DNA of 64,000 nucleotides from an uncultured Salinimicrobium sp. Its GTDB lineage: Bacteria; Bacteroidota; Bacteroidia; Flavobacteriales; Flavobacteriaceae. Under the pieces are notes generated by a model that worked only from the letters and a program-made list of their open reading frames with translations, made no database searches and was not told the origin of the DNA. The position numbers and the translations under genes are program-made. Below are positions 9,236 through 19,656 of the stretch, piece by piece (within the stretch, counting starts at the first letter, position 1; every line of letters starts with the position of its first letter). Location of the stretch: the NCBI GenBank assembly GCA_946887075.1, contig CAMPKA010000003.1:124001-188000 (forward strand), read 5' to 3'.

Positions 9236-10468
9236 TTGGATTCACAAGGCCTTTTTTATCTCCTGATTACCATTATTGTTCTTGATTTTCTGATCGATCA
9301 GTTTTTGGACTGGCTAAACGCAAGACATTTTGGGGATCCAGTCCCGCCTGCACTCAAGGATGTATTCGATCAGGAGGAATACCAGAAGTCTCAGCGCTAT
9401 AAAAGAACGCGCTTCAAATTTGGAATGGTGACAGCTTCGGTCTCTTTCCTCTTCCTGCTTCTATTCCTCCTTCTGGACGGTTTTGCCATGGTAGACGCTC
9501 TGGCCCGTTCCTTATCTGACAATCCCATTGCAATTACCGTCCTTTTTTTTGCCTTTCTTTTCCTTTTGGCAGATCTTCTAAACCTGCCCTTTTCCTATTA
9601 CAGCACTTTTGTGATAGAGGAGCGTTTCGGATTCAACAAAACCGATCTTAGGACCTTTGCCACGGATAAACTCAAAAGCTGGGGTATGATGTTATTATTA
9701 GGTGGAGGCATCCTTGCCCTTATCACATGGTTTTATCTCCTTGCAGGCGAGGATTTCTGGTGGTACGCCTGGATCCTCATCGCGGCATTTAGTTTGTTTT
9801 TGAACATGTTCTACGCGCGCCTGATCGTTCCGCTTTTCAATAAGCAAGAACCTCTGGAGGAGGGTCCACTGAGAGAAAAAATTGAAGCCTATGCGAGCAA
9901 AATGGGATTTACACTGGATAAAATCTTCGTGATAGATGGTTCCAGGAGAAGCACCAAAGCGAATGCATATTTTTCCGGATTTGGTTCTGAAAAAAGAGTA
10001 ACGCTGTATGATACGCTGATCCAGGATCTGGATGATGAGGAAATTGTAGCCGTCCTGGCGCATGAAGTGGGCCATTACAAAAAGCATCATATCCTGATCA
10101 ATATGTCGCTCAGTATCGTCCTCACCGGTATCACATTATGGGTGTTGTCACTGATGATCGGAAATCCTGTACTTGCAGAAGCTCTAGGGGTCCATCGCCC
10201 TGCCTTTCATATTGGGTTGGTCGCCTTCGGGATCCTCTATAGTCCTATTTCTGAAATAACAGGGATAGTGATGAACTTCCTGTCCCGGAAGTTTGAATTT
10301 CAGGCGGATGATTTTGCGAAAAGGACCTTTAGCGCACCCCCTCTGGTCACGGGTCTGAAAAAATTATCCAGAAAGAGTCTGAGCAATCTTACCCCTCACC
10401 CCGCCTATGTTTTTGTCCACTACTCCCATCCTCCCCTGGACGAGAGATTGCGTCATCTGGGAACCTAA
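9236..10468 (+). CDS. M48 family membrane metallopeptidase, Ste24/CAAX protease-like
   Basis: A 410-residue multi-pass membrane zinc protease of the Ste24 (CAAX prenyl protease 1) family. In bacteria, which lack prenylated CAAX proteins, this family is thought to act in membrane-protein quality control. HExxH is at His276-Glu-Val-Gly-His280, with the third ligand in the EFQADDFA motif. About seven hydrophobic segments are visible. The open frame extends back to 9155, overlapping the upstream gene, but similarity to family N-termini (a GLFYLLITIIVLDF segment right at the start) and the promoter box at 9205 favour the TTG at 9236. The protein ends cleanly and looks intact. Confidence 0.85.
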   Translation: MDSQGLFYLLITIIVLDFLIDQFLDWLNARHFGDPVPPALKDVFDQEEYQKSQRYKRTRFKFGMVTASVSFLFLLLFLLLDGFAMVDALARSLSDNPIAITVLFFAFLFLLADLLNLPFSYYSTFVIEERFGFNKTDLRTFATDKLKSWGMMLLLGGGILALITWFYLLAGEDFWWYAWILIAAFSLFLNMFYARLIVPLFNKQEPLEEGPLREKIEAYASKMGFTLDKIFVIDGSRRSTKANAYFSGFGSEKRVTLYDTLIQDLDDEEIVAVLAHEVGHYKKHHILINMSLSIVLTGITLWVLSLMIGNPVLAEALGVHRPAFHIGLVAFGILYSPISEITGIVMNFLSRKFEFQADDFAKRTFSAPPLVTGLKKLSRKSLSNLTPHPAYVFVHYSHPPLDERLRHLGT

Positions 10469-10496
10469 TTTTATTGTCGTGTTCTAATCTTAATTG

Positions 10497-10504
10497 TACT
10501 TTTA
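10497..10504 (+). promoter_or_regulatory. -7-like box immediately before relA/spoT
   Basis: TACTTTTA differs from TAnnTTTG only in the last base and ends 4 nt before the first ATG (10509). This is the same geometry as the methyltransferase and xerD promoters, suggesting a leaderless transcript. Confidence 0.4.
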
Positions 10505-10508
10505 TGCG

Positions 10509-12713
10509 ATGATGACCGATGCCGAAATAGAGAAAGAAAACAAGGAGATTGCCCAGCAGTACAAGAAGCTGCTCCGGATCAGTTATCAGACCTTGACCGA
10601 GGAAGATAAGAAACTGATCAGGAAAGCATTTGACATTGCCGTCGACGCCCATAAGAACCAACGCCGAAAATCCGGAGAAGCCTATATTTTTCATCCCATA
10701 GCAGTGGCAAAGATCGTTGCCTCGGAAATTGGTTTGGATGCCACCTCCATAGCCGCTGCCCTACTGCATGATGTGGTCGAGGACACCCCGTATACGCTGG
10801 AGGATATTGAGCAGATGTTCGGATCGACGGTAATGCGAATCGTCGACGGACTTACAAAAATTTCCCATCTTCAGCACGATAAGGATGTTTCCCTGCAGGC
10901 GGAAAACTTCAGGAAAATGCTCCTCACCCTGAACGATGACGTGCGAGTGATTATCATCAAGATCGCCGACCGCCTCCATAATATGCAGACCATGGATTCA
11001 ATGCGGACGGACAAACAGGAAAAGATCGCTTCTGAAACGCTTTATATCTATGCTCCCCTGGCGCATAGAATCGGTTTGTATAATATCAAAACCGAACTGG
11101 AGGACCTGGGGCTGAAATATACCGAGCCAGAAGTCTACCACGAAATCCTGAGGAAGATCAGGGAGAGCAAAGAGGAACAGGACGCTTACATCGAGGAGTT
11201 TTCCAATACGCTCAAGAATTCGCTTGACAGGGAGAATATGGAATATACGATAAAAGGAAGACCGAAATCGATATATTCCATCCGGAGGAAAATGAAGAAT
11301 CAGAATGTGACCTTCGATGAGGTATACGATAAATTTGCTGTACGTATTATCTACAAAGCTACTCCCGAGAACGAAAAATTCCTGGCCTGGAAGATCTATT
11401 CGATCGTAACGGACCATTTCCGTCCCAATCCTACGCGACTCAGAGACTGGATATCCTCTCCTAAATCGACAGGTTATGAAGCCCTACATATTACCGTAAT
11501 GGGACCTAAGGGACGGTGGGTGGAAGTTCAGATACGAAGTGAACGGATGAACGAAATTGCAGAGAAGGGATATGCCGCCCACTATAAATACAAACAGGGG
11601 AAACAGGAGGATGGTCTGGAGGAATGGGTAAACAAGCTGCAGGAAGCCCTTGAAAATCCGGAGGTAAGTGCGGTGGATTTTGTGGAGCAGTTCAAATTAA
11701 ACCTGTATTCCAAGGAAATTTTCGTCTTCACTCCCCAGGGAGATTTGAAATCTCTCCCAAAAGGAGCTACCCCGATGGATTTTGCCTTTAGCATACACAC
11801 AGAAGTAGGTCTAAAGACCCGGGGTGCCAGGGTGAATGGAAAATTAGTACCTCTTTCTACGGAACTCAACAGTGGTGATCAGGTAGAAATCATCACCTCT
11901 GAAAAGGCCAAACCAAATTCAAACTGGTTGGATTACGCCACTACGGCAAGGGCAAGGGCGAAGATCAAAAGTTCTTTAAAAGAGGAAAAAAAGAATATCG
12001 CGGAAGAGGGAAAATCGATCCTTACAAGAAAATTAAGGGCTCAGAAAATTCCCTTTAACGAAAAGACCATAAATGAACTTGTGGTTTTCTTCAAGCTCAA
12101 AACCAGTCTTGATCTGTTCTATCGTGTGGGAATTGGCACCATAGATAATCAGAAGCTGAAGGATTATGCCGCCTCCCGAAGCAACGCACTGGTAAGCTTC
12201 TTCAAAAACAAGATCAGGAAACCTGCTCCGGCCATGGATATCGACCGGGATGAAATTACTGCCAAATACGATCAACTGGTCTTTGGAAGGGACGAAGAAA
12301 TTCTGGACTACAAGCTGGCCAACTGTTGTAATCCCATCCCCGGAGACAGCGTTTTTGGATTCATCACAGTCAGTGAGGGGATCAAGGTTCATAAAAAAGA
12401 TTGCCCCAATGCCATCCAACTCCAGAGTAACTTTGCCTACCGCATTATTCAGGCAAAATGGAAAGACTCTACCCAGGAGGAATTCAAGGCGGTTATCAAA
12501 CTTACCGGAATCGATAATCTCGGATTGGTAAACGATGTGACTAAAGAGATTTCCAACAACATGAACGTCAACATCAGGAACATCAATTTTGATAGCACCG
12601 ATGGCATCTTTACAGGAAGGATTACCGTTATCGTAAAAAATAACAGCATCCTGAAAAAGCTGATGGAGCACCTCAAAAAAATTAATGGTATAGATAAGGT
12701 AACGCGTGAATAA
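10509..12713 (+). CDS. bifunctional (p)ppGpp synthetase/hydrolase, RelA/SpoT family
   Basis: A 734-residue long RSH enzyme that makes and degrades the alarmone (p)ppGpp in the stringent response. The N-terminal HD hydrolase domain is intact (HPIAVAK, then His87-Asp88 in LLHDVVEDT). The synthetase domain has [18 protein letters not shown] and [23 protein letters not shown] ([21 protein letters not shown]), a Cys-rich segment ([18 protein letters not shown]) and a C-terminal ACT domain follow. Both catalytic centres look functional, so this is a SpoT/Rel-type enzyme. ATG codons at 10509 and 10512 are alternatives. The fur gene follows 23 nt later. Confidence 0.93.
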   Translation: MMTDAEIEKENKEIAQQYKKLLRISYQTLTEEDKKLIRKAFDIAVDAHKNQRRKSGEAYIFHPIAVAKIVASEIGLDATSIAAALLHDVVEDTPYTLEDIEQMFGSTVMRIVDGLTKISHLQHDKDVSLQAENFRKMLLTLNDDVRVIIIKIADRLHNMQTMDSMRTDKQEKIASETLYIYAPLAHRIGLYNIKTELEDLGLKYTEPEVYHEILRKIRESKEEQDAYIEEFSNTLKNSLDRENMEYTIKGRPKSIYSIRRKMKNQNVTFDEVYDKFAVRIIYKATPENEKFLAWKIYSIVTDHFRPNPTRLRDWISSPKSTGYEALHITVMGPKGRWVEVQIRSERMNEIAEKGYAAHYKYKQGKQEDGLEEWVNKLQEALENPEVSAVDFVEQFKLNLYSKEIFVFTPQGDLKSLPKGATPMDFAFSIHTEVGLKTRGARVNGKLVPLSTELNSGDQVEIITSEKAKPNSNWLDYATTARARAKIKSSLKEEKKNIAEEGKSILTRKLRAQKIPFNEKTINELVVFFKLKTSLDLFYRVGIGTIDNQKLKDYAASRSNALVSFFKNKIRKPAPAMDIDRDEITAKYDQLVFGRDEEILDYKLANCCNPIPGDSVFGFITVSEGIKVHKKDCPNAIQLQSNFAYRIIQAKWKDSTQEEFKAVIKLTGIDNLGLVNDVTKEISNNMNVNIRNINFDSTDGIFTGRITVIVKNNSILKKLMEHLKKINGIDKVTRE

Positions 12714-12718
12714 TCTTT

Positions 12719-12726
12719 TACCTTTG
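12719..12726 (+). promoter_or_regulatory. -7 box of the fur gene
   Basis: TACCTTTG matches TAnnTTTG and begins 5 nt after the relA/spoT stop codon. The ATG lies 10 nt further on, so fur probably has its own promoter and a very short leader. Confidence 0.55.
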
Positions 12727-12736
12727 TGGTGATACC

Positions 12737-13192
12737 ATGAGCAAAAAAGTCGTCAACAAGAATGATCAGGCGGTAGTTAAAAACGTCTTTACCAAATATC
12801 TTGAGGAGAAAGGCCATCGCAAGACACCAGAACGATTTGCCATACTTCAGGAAATCTATAACAGTGAGGACCATTTTGATATTGAATCGCTGTATATCAA
12901 AATGAAGAACAAGAAGTACCGGGTCAGCCGCGCAACCTTGTATAATACGATTGAACTGCTTTTAGGCTGCGGACTGGTAAGAAAACACCAGTTCGGCAAC
13001 AGCCAGGCCCAGTATGAAAAATCCTATTTTGACCGCAATCACGATCATGTCATTTTAACTGATACCGGAGAGGTGATTGAATTCTGCGATCCTCGTATCC
13101 ATTCCATCAAACAAACCATTGAAGAGGTTTTTGACATCGAGATAAAAAACCATTCCCTGTATTTCTACGGGAACAAAAGAAAAACGGAATAA
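12737..13192 (+). CDS. Fur family transcriptional regulator
   Basis: A 151-residue ferric-uptake-type regulator: an N-terminal winged helix ([28 protein letters not shown]), then the dimerization domain with the regulatory metal motif RNHDHVI and [16 protein letters not shown]. The two CxxC pairs that hold structural zinc in many Fur proteins are absent; only two cysteines remain and they are not paired. It should bind DNA in a metal-dependent way and may respond to iron or zinc. It sits 9 nt upstream of purA, an arrangement I recall from other flavobacteria. Which metal it senses is not shown by the sequence. Confidence 0.88.
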   Translation: MSKKVVNKNDQAVVKNVFTKYLEEKGHRKTPERFAILQEIYNSEDHFDIESLYIKMKNKKYRVSRATLYNTIELLLGCGLVRKHQFGNSQAQYEKSYFDRNHDHVILTDTGEVIEFCDPRIHSIKQTIEEVFDIEIKNHSLYFYGNKRKTE

Positions 13193-13201
13193 TCATAATT
13201 T

Positions 13202-14473
13202 ATGGCTGTAGATTTACTTCTCGGACTGCAATGGGGGGATGAGGGAAAAGGAAAAATTGTCGACGTATTCACTTCAGGATATGATATCATAGCCCGCTTC
13301 CAGGGAGGACCCAATGCAGGACACACCTTGGAATTCGACGGAAAAAAACATGTGCTTCACACCATTCCTTCCGGAATATTTCACAAGGAAGCCATCAATG
13401 TAGTAGGAAACGGAGTCGTCATCGATCCTGTAATTTTCAAGAGGGAACTCGAAAATCTGGAAAAATCCAATACCCAGTACAGGGAAAGACTTCTTATTTC
13501 CCGCAAAGCTCATCTGATTCTACCTACGCATCGTTTACTGGACGCAGCCAGTGAAGCATCAAAGGGCAAAGCTAAGATAGGATCTACCCTGAAAGGTATC
13601 GGGCCGGCTTATATGGACAAAACAGGCAGGAACGGGATTCGGGTGGGAGACCTCGAGCTCGATGACTGGAAGCAGCGATACCGGAATCTCGCGGACAAGC
13701 ATGAAGCGATGATCAATTTTTACAACGCCGATGTCCAGTATGATCTTGAAGAACTTGAAATAGAATTCTTTAAGGCTGTTGAAGTGCTAAGGCAATTGGA
13801 ATTCATCGACAGTGAAGAATTCCTGTATCAGGCACGAACACAGGGTAAGACCATCCTTGCAGAAGGTGCTCAGGGATCCCTCCTGGATATTGATTTTGGT
13901 ACTTATCCCTTTGTCACCTCCTCCAACACTACAGCTGCAGGAGCATGCACAGGTTTGGGAATCGCTCCGACTGAAATCGGGGAAGTCTTTGGGATATTCA
14001 AGGCATATACCACTAGAGTTGGAAGCGGTCCTTTCCCAACAGAACTTTTTGATCAGGATGGGGAGCGAATGGGCCGTGTCGGCCGTGAATTCGGTGCCAC
14101 CACAGGAAGGCCTCGTCGTTGCGGGTGGCTTGATCTTGTCGCCCTGAAATATGCTGTACAGATCAACGGGGTCACCAAACTCATTATGATGAAGGCAGAT
14201 GTCCTCAGTGGTTTTGAAGATCTCAAAATTTGTACCGCCTATCATTATCGGGGAAATCACATCACCCATCTTCCTTTTAATATAGAAGCGGAAAATGTCA
14301 CTCCGGTGTACTCTAAGTTCCGAGGCTGGAAAAAAGATCTCACAGGCCTTACCTCAGCTGAAGAGCTGCCCGAAGAACTGGAGGATTACATCAGCTTCAT
14401 AGAAAAAGAATTAGGGGTACCCATTGAAATCGTTTCCGTAGGACCAGACCGTCTCCAAACCATAAAGAGATAG
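13202..14473 (+). CDS. purA: adenylosuccinate synthetase
   Basis: A 423-residue GTP-dependent enzyme joining IMP and aspartate to give adenylosuccinate, the first committed step to AMP. Characteristic motifs are present: the N-terminal GLQWGDEGKGKIVD phosphate loop, GGPNAGHT, the GIGPAYMDK segment, GAQGSLLDIDFGTYPFVTSSNT, and the GATTGRPRRCGWLD motif. Length fits the family (about 425-430). It probably shares transcripts with fur upstream. PurB, the next enzyme in the pathway, begins at the other end of the window at 63423, so the two genes are not in one operon here. Confidence 0.95.
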   Translation: MAVDLLLGLQWGDEGKGKIVDVFTSGYDIIARFQGGPNAGHTLEFDGKKHVLHTIPSGIFHKEAINVVGNGVVIDPVIFKRELENLEKSNTQYRERLLISRKAHLILPTHRLLDAASEASKGKAKIGSTLKGIGPAYMDKTGRNGIRVGDLELDDWKQRYRNLADKHEAMINFYNADVQYDLEELEIEFFKAVEVLRQLEFIDSEEFLYQARTQGKTILAEGAQGSLLDIDFGTYPFVTSSNTTAAGACTGLGIAPTEIGEVFGIFKAYTTRVGSGPFPTELFDQDGERMGRVGREFGATTGRPRRCGWLDLVALKYAVQINGVTKLIMMKADVLSGFEDLKICTAYHYRGNHITHLPFNIEAENVTPVYSKFRGWKKDLTGLTSAEELPEELEDYISFIEKELGVPIEIVSVGPDRLQTIKR

Positions 14474-14518
14474 GTATACAAGGGCGGTTGGTCATTCTCC
14501 CAAGGCTTCTTCACCAGT

Positions 14519-14643
14519 TTCTCTTCCGGTTCAAGAGAATGAGTCCTATCTTCCGCATTGCAGATTTTGCGTTCTTATCCGGATTCCAGTAAGATTTCTT
14601 CAAAAGTGGTGTCCGAAAATCATAATTTTCCAGGTTAGACACC
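14519..14643. repeat. two inverted repeats upstream of the mobilization-like genes
   Basis: Non-coding stretch between purA and the first mobilization-like gene. TTCTCTT (14519-14525) pairs with AAGAGAA (14533-14539) over a 7-nt loop, with no T-run. GGTGTC (14608-14613) and GACACC (14638-14643) form a second inverted repeat 24 nt apart. Inverted repeats upstream of relaxosome genes are a hallmark of transfer origins, so this is a candidate oriT; the assignment is inference. Confidence 0.35.
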
Positions 14644-14698
14644 GTCGCTTTCCTTTAGATTCCTGATTTTCGGGTAAGTAATCCTAGATTTCAGGACC

Positions 14699-15205
14699 AT
14701 GGAGAATACCAAACCACTTACCACTCTCAAGTTTAGCGAGGAAGTCGCCGCAAGATTTCGACAATGTTCAAAGAAAATAGCACCCAACCAATCCCTGGCC
14801 CTTGGAGCCCTCCTGGACCACTACACCAACAGCGGACCTGCCCAGGGGACAGGAATGATCATGAAAGTTGACATGCTTGAGCAGCACCTGTTGCGTAAGA
14901 TCGATTCTGTAATCGCAATCATCCGGAATATTGAGAGAACGCAGAGCAAGCCCACCATGGCGATGCTTCAACTCCTGTTTCAGGAAAATGGCGCGGAACG
15001 CAAGAGTTTACTTCTCGAAAGGAGAAAATCTTCAGAATCGTCCTTTGCCCAGGAGGAAGACTTAGTCAGAGAACTGGAAGAAAAAAACAGACATCTCAAA
15101 AGGATCCTTGAGCATGTGAGGATCGACAGAAGCCCGGCGGGAAATATCCACTTTAGACTGGATCTTTCCCTTCAGGAATTCGAGCAGATGAAATCCAGAG
15201 TTTAA
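14699..15205 (+). CDS. BfmA/BtgA-like mobilization accessory protein
   Basis: A 168-residue soluble protein resembling the BfmA/BtgA family of Bacteroides mobilization proteins, which bind the transfer origin and assist the relaxase. The N-terminus (LTTLKFSEEVAARFRQCSKKI...NQSLALGALLDHY) looks like a ribbon-helix-helix-type DNA-binding start; the C-terminal half is a charged, probably coiled helix (EEDLVRELEEKNRHLKRIL). It lies 7 nt upstream of a relaxase-like gene, the usual MobA-MobB order. No integrase or transfer genes accompany it, and both neighbours beyond the pair are core genes. The family assignment is from general resemblance. Confidence 0.65.
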   Translation: MENTKPLTTLKFSEEVAARFRQCSKKIAPNQSLALGALLDHYTNSGPAQGTGMIMKVDMLEQHLLRKIDSVIAIIRNIERTQSKPTMAMLQLLFQENGAERKSLLLERRKSSESSFAQEEDLVRELEEKNRHLKRILEHVRIDRSPAGNIHFRLDLSLQEFEQMKSRV

Positions 15206-15212
15206 AGTAAGT

Positions 15213-16235
15213 ATGTTCGTCCGCATCAGTCCTCAGACCAATATCCGTGGCAACAAAAGCGTCAGTCCGCTGGTATCCTATCTTCAAAAGGAGAATAACC
15301 TGATGGCGCGTGAAAGGATCAATTATTTTTTCGATCAGCGGCATGATCAAATCCCTGCAAAAGAAGTAATCAGCCGTATAGATCAAAACACAGCTGCCCT
15401 CAGCGCAGGACAGCCCAGGTATTATTCGTTGGTTATAAGTCCCAGTCATCGCGAGTTAGCCCACATCGGAAATGATTATGATGAATTGAGGCGTTACGCG
15501 CGAGAGGTCATGCGCGAATATCCCGCCTGTTTTAACAGGGATCTCCGAGGGCGGGAGGTCCGTCCCGAGGATATTCTTTATTATGGTAAGGTTGAAACCA
15601 TCAGGAGATTCCAGGGTCGGGATCCGGAGATCAGAGAGAATGAACCTTACCTTGAGAAACTGTCGCAAATGAAAAAGGAATTCCAAAGGTCCGGTCAGCA
15701 CAAAAGCCCGCTTGAGATTTCCCGGTTGGAAAATAATATAAAGGCCATGGAACAATGTATTCCTTATCGCCTCCAGGGACGCCCTATTGATAAAGGAATG
15801 CACAAGACTGGATTTCAGACACACGTACATGTGATTGTCAGTCGCAGGGACATCAGTAATCAATACGGTCTCTCCCCAGGAACCAGCAGTCCCGCCTCGA
15901 CGGTATACCTCAATGGAAAGCCGGTGCGCATAGGCTTTCACAGAGACAGGTTTTGTCATCGGGCTGAAAGCACCTTTGACAATTTGTTTGGGTATGACAG
16001 GAATTACGCAGAACGTTATCAAAACCGAAAACTGCTGAAAAAGGATCCCGTACATTTTTATGAGGGTCTTCAACAATTATCACCGTCTCAAAGGAGAAGA
16101 GCATGGGAAATTCTAGCCGCGGGAAAATTGAAATTACCACAGCTCGCTCTAAGTCAACATCAGGTAAAATTCGCGTTAGGCCATCTGAAGAAGGCGATCG
16201 ATCTTGCGGTGAGAACCAGCGCCATTGAATACTGA
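15213..16235 (+). CDS. DUF5712 relaxase-like mobilization protein (MobB/BtgB type)
   Basis: A 340-residue protein resembling the Bacteroidetes DUF5712/MobB group. A conserved His204-Val-His206 (QTHVHVIVSRRD) fits the metal-binding HUH signature of rolling-circle-type nickases, and tyrosines in RYYSLVISPS are candidates for the nicking residue. An alpha-helical basic C-terminus follows. If active it would nick DNA at a transfer origin together with the preceding gene. The reading frame is intact with no sign of decay. It converges on cmk with a 9-nt gap. Whether it still mobilizes anything is unknown. Confidence 0.65.
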   Translation: MFVRISPQTNIRGNKSVSPLVSYLQKENNLMARERINYFFDQRHDQIPAKEVISRIDQNTAALSAGQPRYYSLVISPSHRELAHIGNDYDELRRYAREVMREYPACFNRDLRGREVRPEDILYYGKVETIRRFQGRDPEIRENEPYLEKLSQMKKEFQRSGQHKSPLEISRLENNIKAMEQCIPYRLQGRPIDKGMHKTGFQTHVHVIVSRRDISNQYGLSPGTSSPASTVYLNGKPVRIGFHRDRFCHRAESTFDNLFGYDRNYAERYQNRKLLKKDPVHFYEGLQQLSPSQRRRAWEILAAGKLKLPQLALSQHQVKFALGHLKKAIDLAVRTSAIEY

Positions 16236-16244
16236 TAATCGCAT

Positions 16245-16940
16245 TCAGGCACTTGCTATCACTTTTTTATAGTGGGAAAGTATCTCCTGGAACTGTCCGG
16301 CAAGACTAAGATGGGAATTATCGATCTCGATAGCATCGGGAGCCTTCATAAGAGGAGAATCGGCCCGGGTCGTATCGAGGAAATCTCTTTCCTGGACATT
16401 CTTCAGCACTTCCTCAAAGCTGACCTCTTCTCCACGTTCCCGCAGTTCTGCGAATCGCCTTTGTGCCCGTTCTCCGGCAGATGCGGTCATAAAGATCTTG
16501 AGTTCCGCATCTGGAAAGACAACGGTACCAATGTCCCTGCCATCCATCACAATTCCTTTGTCCTTGCCCATTTTTTGCTGCTGGGCCACAAGCATCTCCC
16601 TTACCTCATGAATCGCGGCAACTTTACTTACGAACTGGGATACCTGCATATGCCTGATTTCTTCCTCCACATTTTCACCATTGAGGTGCATTTCACCAAA
16701 TCCCAGTTCGGGGTTGAATACGAAATAGAGCCTTACTGAGGGAAGTTCTCCGATCAGTCCATCCACATCAAAATGCTGTTGTGAGATGAAATTATTCCTC
16801 AGCGCATACAAAGTGACAGCCCTGTACATAGCCCCTGTGTCGACGTAGACATATCCTAATTCCCTTGCCAGTTGCTTTGCAACAGTACTTTTGCCAGTTG
16901 AAGAAAAACCATCGATGGCAATTGTAATACGTTTTTCCAT
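16245..16940 (-). CDS. cmk: cytidylate kinase
   Basis: A 231-residue kinase phosphorylating CMP and dCMP with ATP. The P-loop is GFSSTGKST near residues 11-19, followed by YVDTGAMYRAVTLYALR, the KGIVMDGRDIGTVVFPDAELKIF core motif and the RAQRRFAEL lid. Size fits the Cmk family (about 227). A start at 16979 would add 13 residues (MAACKPVIPPTIT); the ATG at 16940 gives the typical N-terminus and is chosen. A TACTTTTG box at 16990-16997 on the minus strand is the likely promoter. It stands alone between the mobilization-like pair and lon. Confidence 0.92.
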   Translation of the reverse strand: MEKRITIAIDGFSSTGKSTVAKQLARELGYVYVDTGAMYRAVTLYALRNNFISQQHFDVDGLIGELPSVRLYFVFNPELGFGEMHLNGENVEEEIRHMQVSQFVSKVAAIHEVREMLVAQQQKMGKDKGIVMDGRDIGTVVFPDAELKIFMTASAGERAQRRFAELRERGEEVSFEEVLKNVQERDFLDTTRADSPLMKAPDAIEIDNSHLSLAGQFQEILSHYKKVIASA

Positions 16941-16989
16941 AGTGATCGTTGGAGGAATGACAGGTTTACAAGCTGCCATTCCGAGATCA

Positions 16990-16997
16990 CAAAAGTA
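16990..16997 (-). promoter_or_regulatory. -7 box of cmk
   Basis: Read on the minus strand, TACTTTTG matches TAnnTTTG. It lies 50 nt upstream of the preferred cmk start and 11 nt upstream of the alternative ATG at 16979, so it does not settle the start. Confidence 0.45.
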
Positions 16998-17042
16998 AGG
17001 AATATTGCACAGAAGCCTTAGAGAACATCTGCCGGATCACTA

Positions 17043-19493
17043 TTACAGCTGCTTATCGTCGCGAACCTTTTCATTCAGGATGGCAATGTCGATCACCTCC
17101 TTCATCTCCTTGACATAATGGAAGGTCAGTCCTTTGAGATACTCATCCTTGATCTCCTCTACATCCTTGCGATTTTCCTCGCACAAGATGATTTCCTTTA
17201 CATGGGCTCTCTTGGCGGCAAGGATCTTCTCCTTGATCCCTCCTACCGGAAGAACTTTGCCTCTCAGAGTGATTTCCCCGGTCATGGCAAGATTCTTCTT
17301 CACCTTTCTCTGAGTGAATAAGGAAACCAGAGAGGTGAGCATTGTGATTCCAGCACTTGGTCCGTCCTTCGGAGTGGCTCCTTCAGGAACATGAATATGT
17401 ACGTTGTATTTTTCTATGATTTCCGGCTTCAGCCCAAGTCTTTCCGCATTCCCTTTGATATATTCCAGTGCAATGGTCGCTGATTCTTTCATGACTTTAC
17501 CGAGATTTCCGGTGATATTCAAAGATCCCTTTCCTTTGGAAAGAATGGATTCTATGAAAAGAATATCTCCTCCCGCCTGGGTCCAGGCCAGTCCAGTAAC
17601 AACTCCTGCCACTTCGTTGTCCTCGTATTTATCCCTTTCCAGTTTCGGACTTCCCAGCACTTCCAGGATGTCAGCATCTTTGATCTTGATGTTGTACTCC
17701 TTTTCCATTGCGATATTCTTGGCAGCATAGCGCACCATCTTCGCAATCTGCTTTTCAAGGCCTCTTACTCCCGATTCTCGCGTATAGCCTTCCACAATTT
17801 TTTCTAGCTGCTTCTTTCCGATCTTCAGGTTTGATTTTGTCAGGCCATGCTCCTTGAGCTGCTTGGGAAGAAGGTGTTGTTTGGCAATTTCCACCTTCTC
17901 TTCTATGGTGTAACCCGTGACATTAATAATTTCCATCCGATCCCGGAGGGCTGGTTGAATGGTGGAAAGATTATTGGCAGTAGCGATGAACATCACCTTC
18001 GACAAATCGAACGGCATCTCCAGAAAATTATCATGGAATTCATTGTTCTGCTCTGGGTCAAGAACTTCAAGTAAGGCCGAAGAGGGATCTCCCGAATTTC
18101 CAACAGAAAGCTTGTCAATCTCATCCAGGACAAAAACAGGATTGCTCGTTCCGGCTTTCTTCAGGCTCTGAACGATTCTTCCAGGCATTGCCCCGATATA
18201 GGTCTTACGATGTCCCCTGATTTCGGCTTCATCACGCAAGCCTCCTAGGGAAACGCGTACGTACTCCCGTCCAAGAGCTTCGGCGATAGATTTTCCAAGA
18301 CTGGTTTTTCCGACTCCCGGGGGGCCATAAAGGCACAGGATCGGAGATTTCATATCGTTACGGATTTTGAGCACAGCCAGGTATTCTATGATTCTTTCCT
18401 TTACATCCTCCAGGCCGTAGTGGTCTCGGTCAAGAATGCGCTGTGCCCTTTTCAGGTCGAATTTATCCTTGCTGAACTCATTCCAGGGAAGGTCGAGGAA
18501 CAGGTCCAAATAATTTCTTTGGATGGAATACTCCGCCACCTGGGGGTTCATTCGCTGCATTTTGGACAATTCCTTTTCAAAATGTTCCTCAACCCTTTCC
18601 GGCCATTTCTTCTTTTTTGCCCTGGTCCGCATTTCCTCGATTTCTCCCTCGTGAGAAACCCCTCCGAGTTCCTCCTGAATCGTTTTCATCTGCTGATGAA
18701 GAAAATACTCCCGCTGCTGCTGACTCATGTCACTTTGGACCCTGCTCTGAATATCATTTTTAAGTTCCAGTTTATGATATTCCATGTTCATGTACTTCAG
18801 CGTAGCCAAAGCCCTGCCTTTTAGGTCATTCGTCTCCAGCAATTTCTGCTTCTCCTCAACAGAAAGATTCATGTTGGAGGAAACAAAATTGATCAGAAAG
18901 GAGGGGCTCTCAATATTCTGAATGGCAAAAGATGCTTCGGAAGGAATGTTGGGAGAATTCTTAATGATCTGCAGGGCCAAATCCTTTATCGATTCTATTA
19001 TGGCAGTGAATTCTTCGTTGTCCTTCGCCGGCCTGGCTTCCGGCACCTCCAGGATCTTGGCCTCCATATAAGGCTTTTCTGAGATCACCTCCACCACCTG
19101 AAAACGCTTTTTCCCCTGAATGATCACTGTTGTGTTCCCATCTGGCATTTTAAGCACCCGCAGAATCCTTGCCACCACACCTATCCTGTTGATGTCCTGA
19201 GCAGTCGGATTCTCGACCTTCTCATCTTTCTGAGAAACTACACCTACCACTTTATTACCGTTGTTGGCCTCATTAATGAGTTTAATCGAAGTGTCCCTTC
19301 CAGCAGTAATAGGAATTACCACCCCTGGAAAAAGAACTGTATTTCGAAGGGGGAGAATCGGTAGGGTTTCCGGAAGGTCCTCTTTGTTGATTTCTTCTTC
19401 ATCTTCAGGAGTCATCAGAGGGATTAATTCTGCATCCTCATCGATCCCTTGTAATGACAGACTGTCAAGATTGGTGAATTTGGTTCTATCCAT
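17043..19493 (-). CDS. lon: ATP-dependent protease Lon
   Basis: An 816-residue LonA protease degrading misfolded and regulatory proteins in the cytosol. The N-terminal LON domain starts near residue 43 ([19 protein letters not shown]), the AAA+ module has Walker A GPPGVGKT at 390-397 and Walker [11 protein letters not shown], and the C-terminal domain carries the Ser-Lys dyad: Ser713 in [10 protein letters not shown] plus the lysine of GGIKEK. It is complete and of usual length. It stands alone with a 204-nt upstream gap shared with the divergent sigma-factor gene; I see no obvious heat-shock operator there. Confidence 0.96.
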   Translation of the reverse strand: MDRTKFTNLDSLSLQGIDEDAELIPLMTPEDEEEINKEDLPETLPILPLRNTVLFPGVVIPITAGRDTSIKLINEANNGNKVVGVVSQKDEKVENPTAQDINRIGVVARILRVLKMPDGNTTVIIQGKKRFQVVEVISEKPYMEAKILEVPEARPAKDNEEFTAIIESIKDLALQIIKNSPNIPSEASFAIQNIESPSFLINFVSSNMNLSVEEKQKLLETNDLKGRALATLKYMNMEYHKLELKNDIQSRVQSDMSQQQREYFLHQQMKTIQEELGGVSHEGEIEEMRTRAKKKKWPERVEEHFEKELSKMQRMNPQVAEYSIQRNYLDLFLDLPWNEFSKDKFDLKRAQRILDRDHYGLEDVKERIIEYLAVLKIRNDMKSPILCLYGPPGVGKTSLGKSIAEALGREYVRVSLGGLRDEAEIRGHRKTYIGAMPGRIVQSLKKAGTSNPVFVLDEIDKLSVGNSGDPSSALLEVLDPEQNNEFHDNFLEMPFDLSKVMFIATANNLSTIQPALRDRMEIINVTGYTIEEKVEIAKQHLLPKQLKEHGLTKSNLKIGKKQLEKIVEGYTRESGVRGLEKQIAKMVRYAAKNIAMEKEYNIKIKDADILEVLGSPKLERDKYEDNEVAGVVTGLAWTQAGGDILFIESILSKGKGSLNITGNLGKVMKESATIALEYIKGNAERLGLKPEIIEKYNVHIHVPEGATPKDGPSAGITMLTSLVSLFTQRKVKKNLAMTGEITLRGKVLPVGGIKEKILAAKRAHVKEIILCEENRKDVEEIKDEYLKGLTFHYVKEMKEVIDIAILNEKVRDDKQL

Positions 19494-19656
19494 AGCTATG
19501 ATTAGGTCAAACTGTCATTGCAGTTTATTCATTTTTTGCTTCCCACTCATTCGATTCGGTAAAAATACTTGAATAACAAGGTTTTGCGAGCAGGTTAGGG
19601 GGTATATTTCAATTCCTGTGCCAACAGTCCCGAAAAAAAAACCTCAGAACTGTAAC

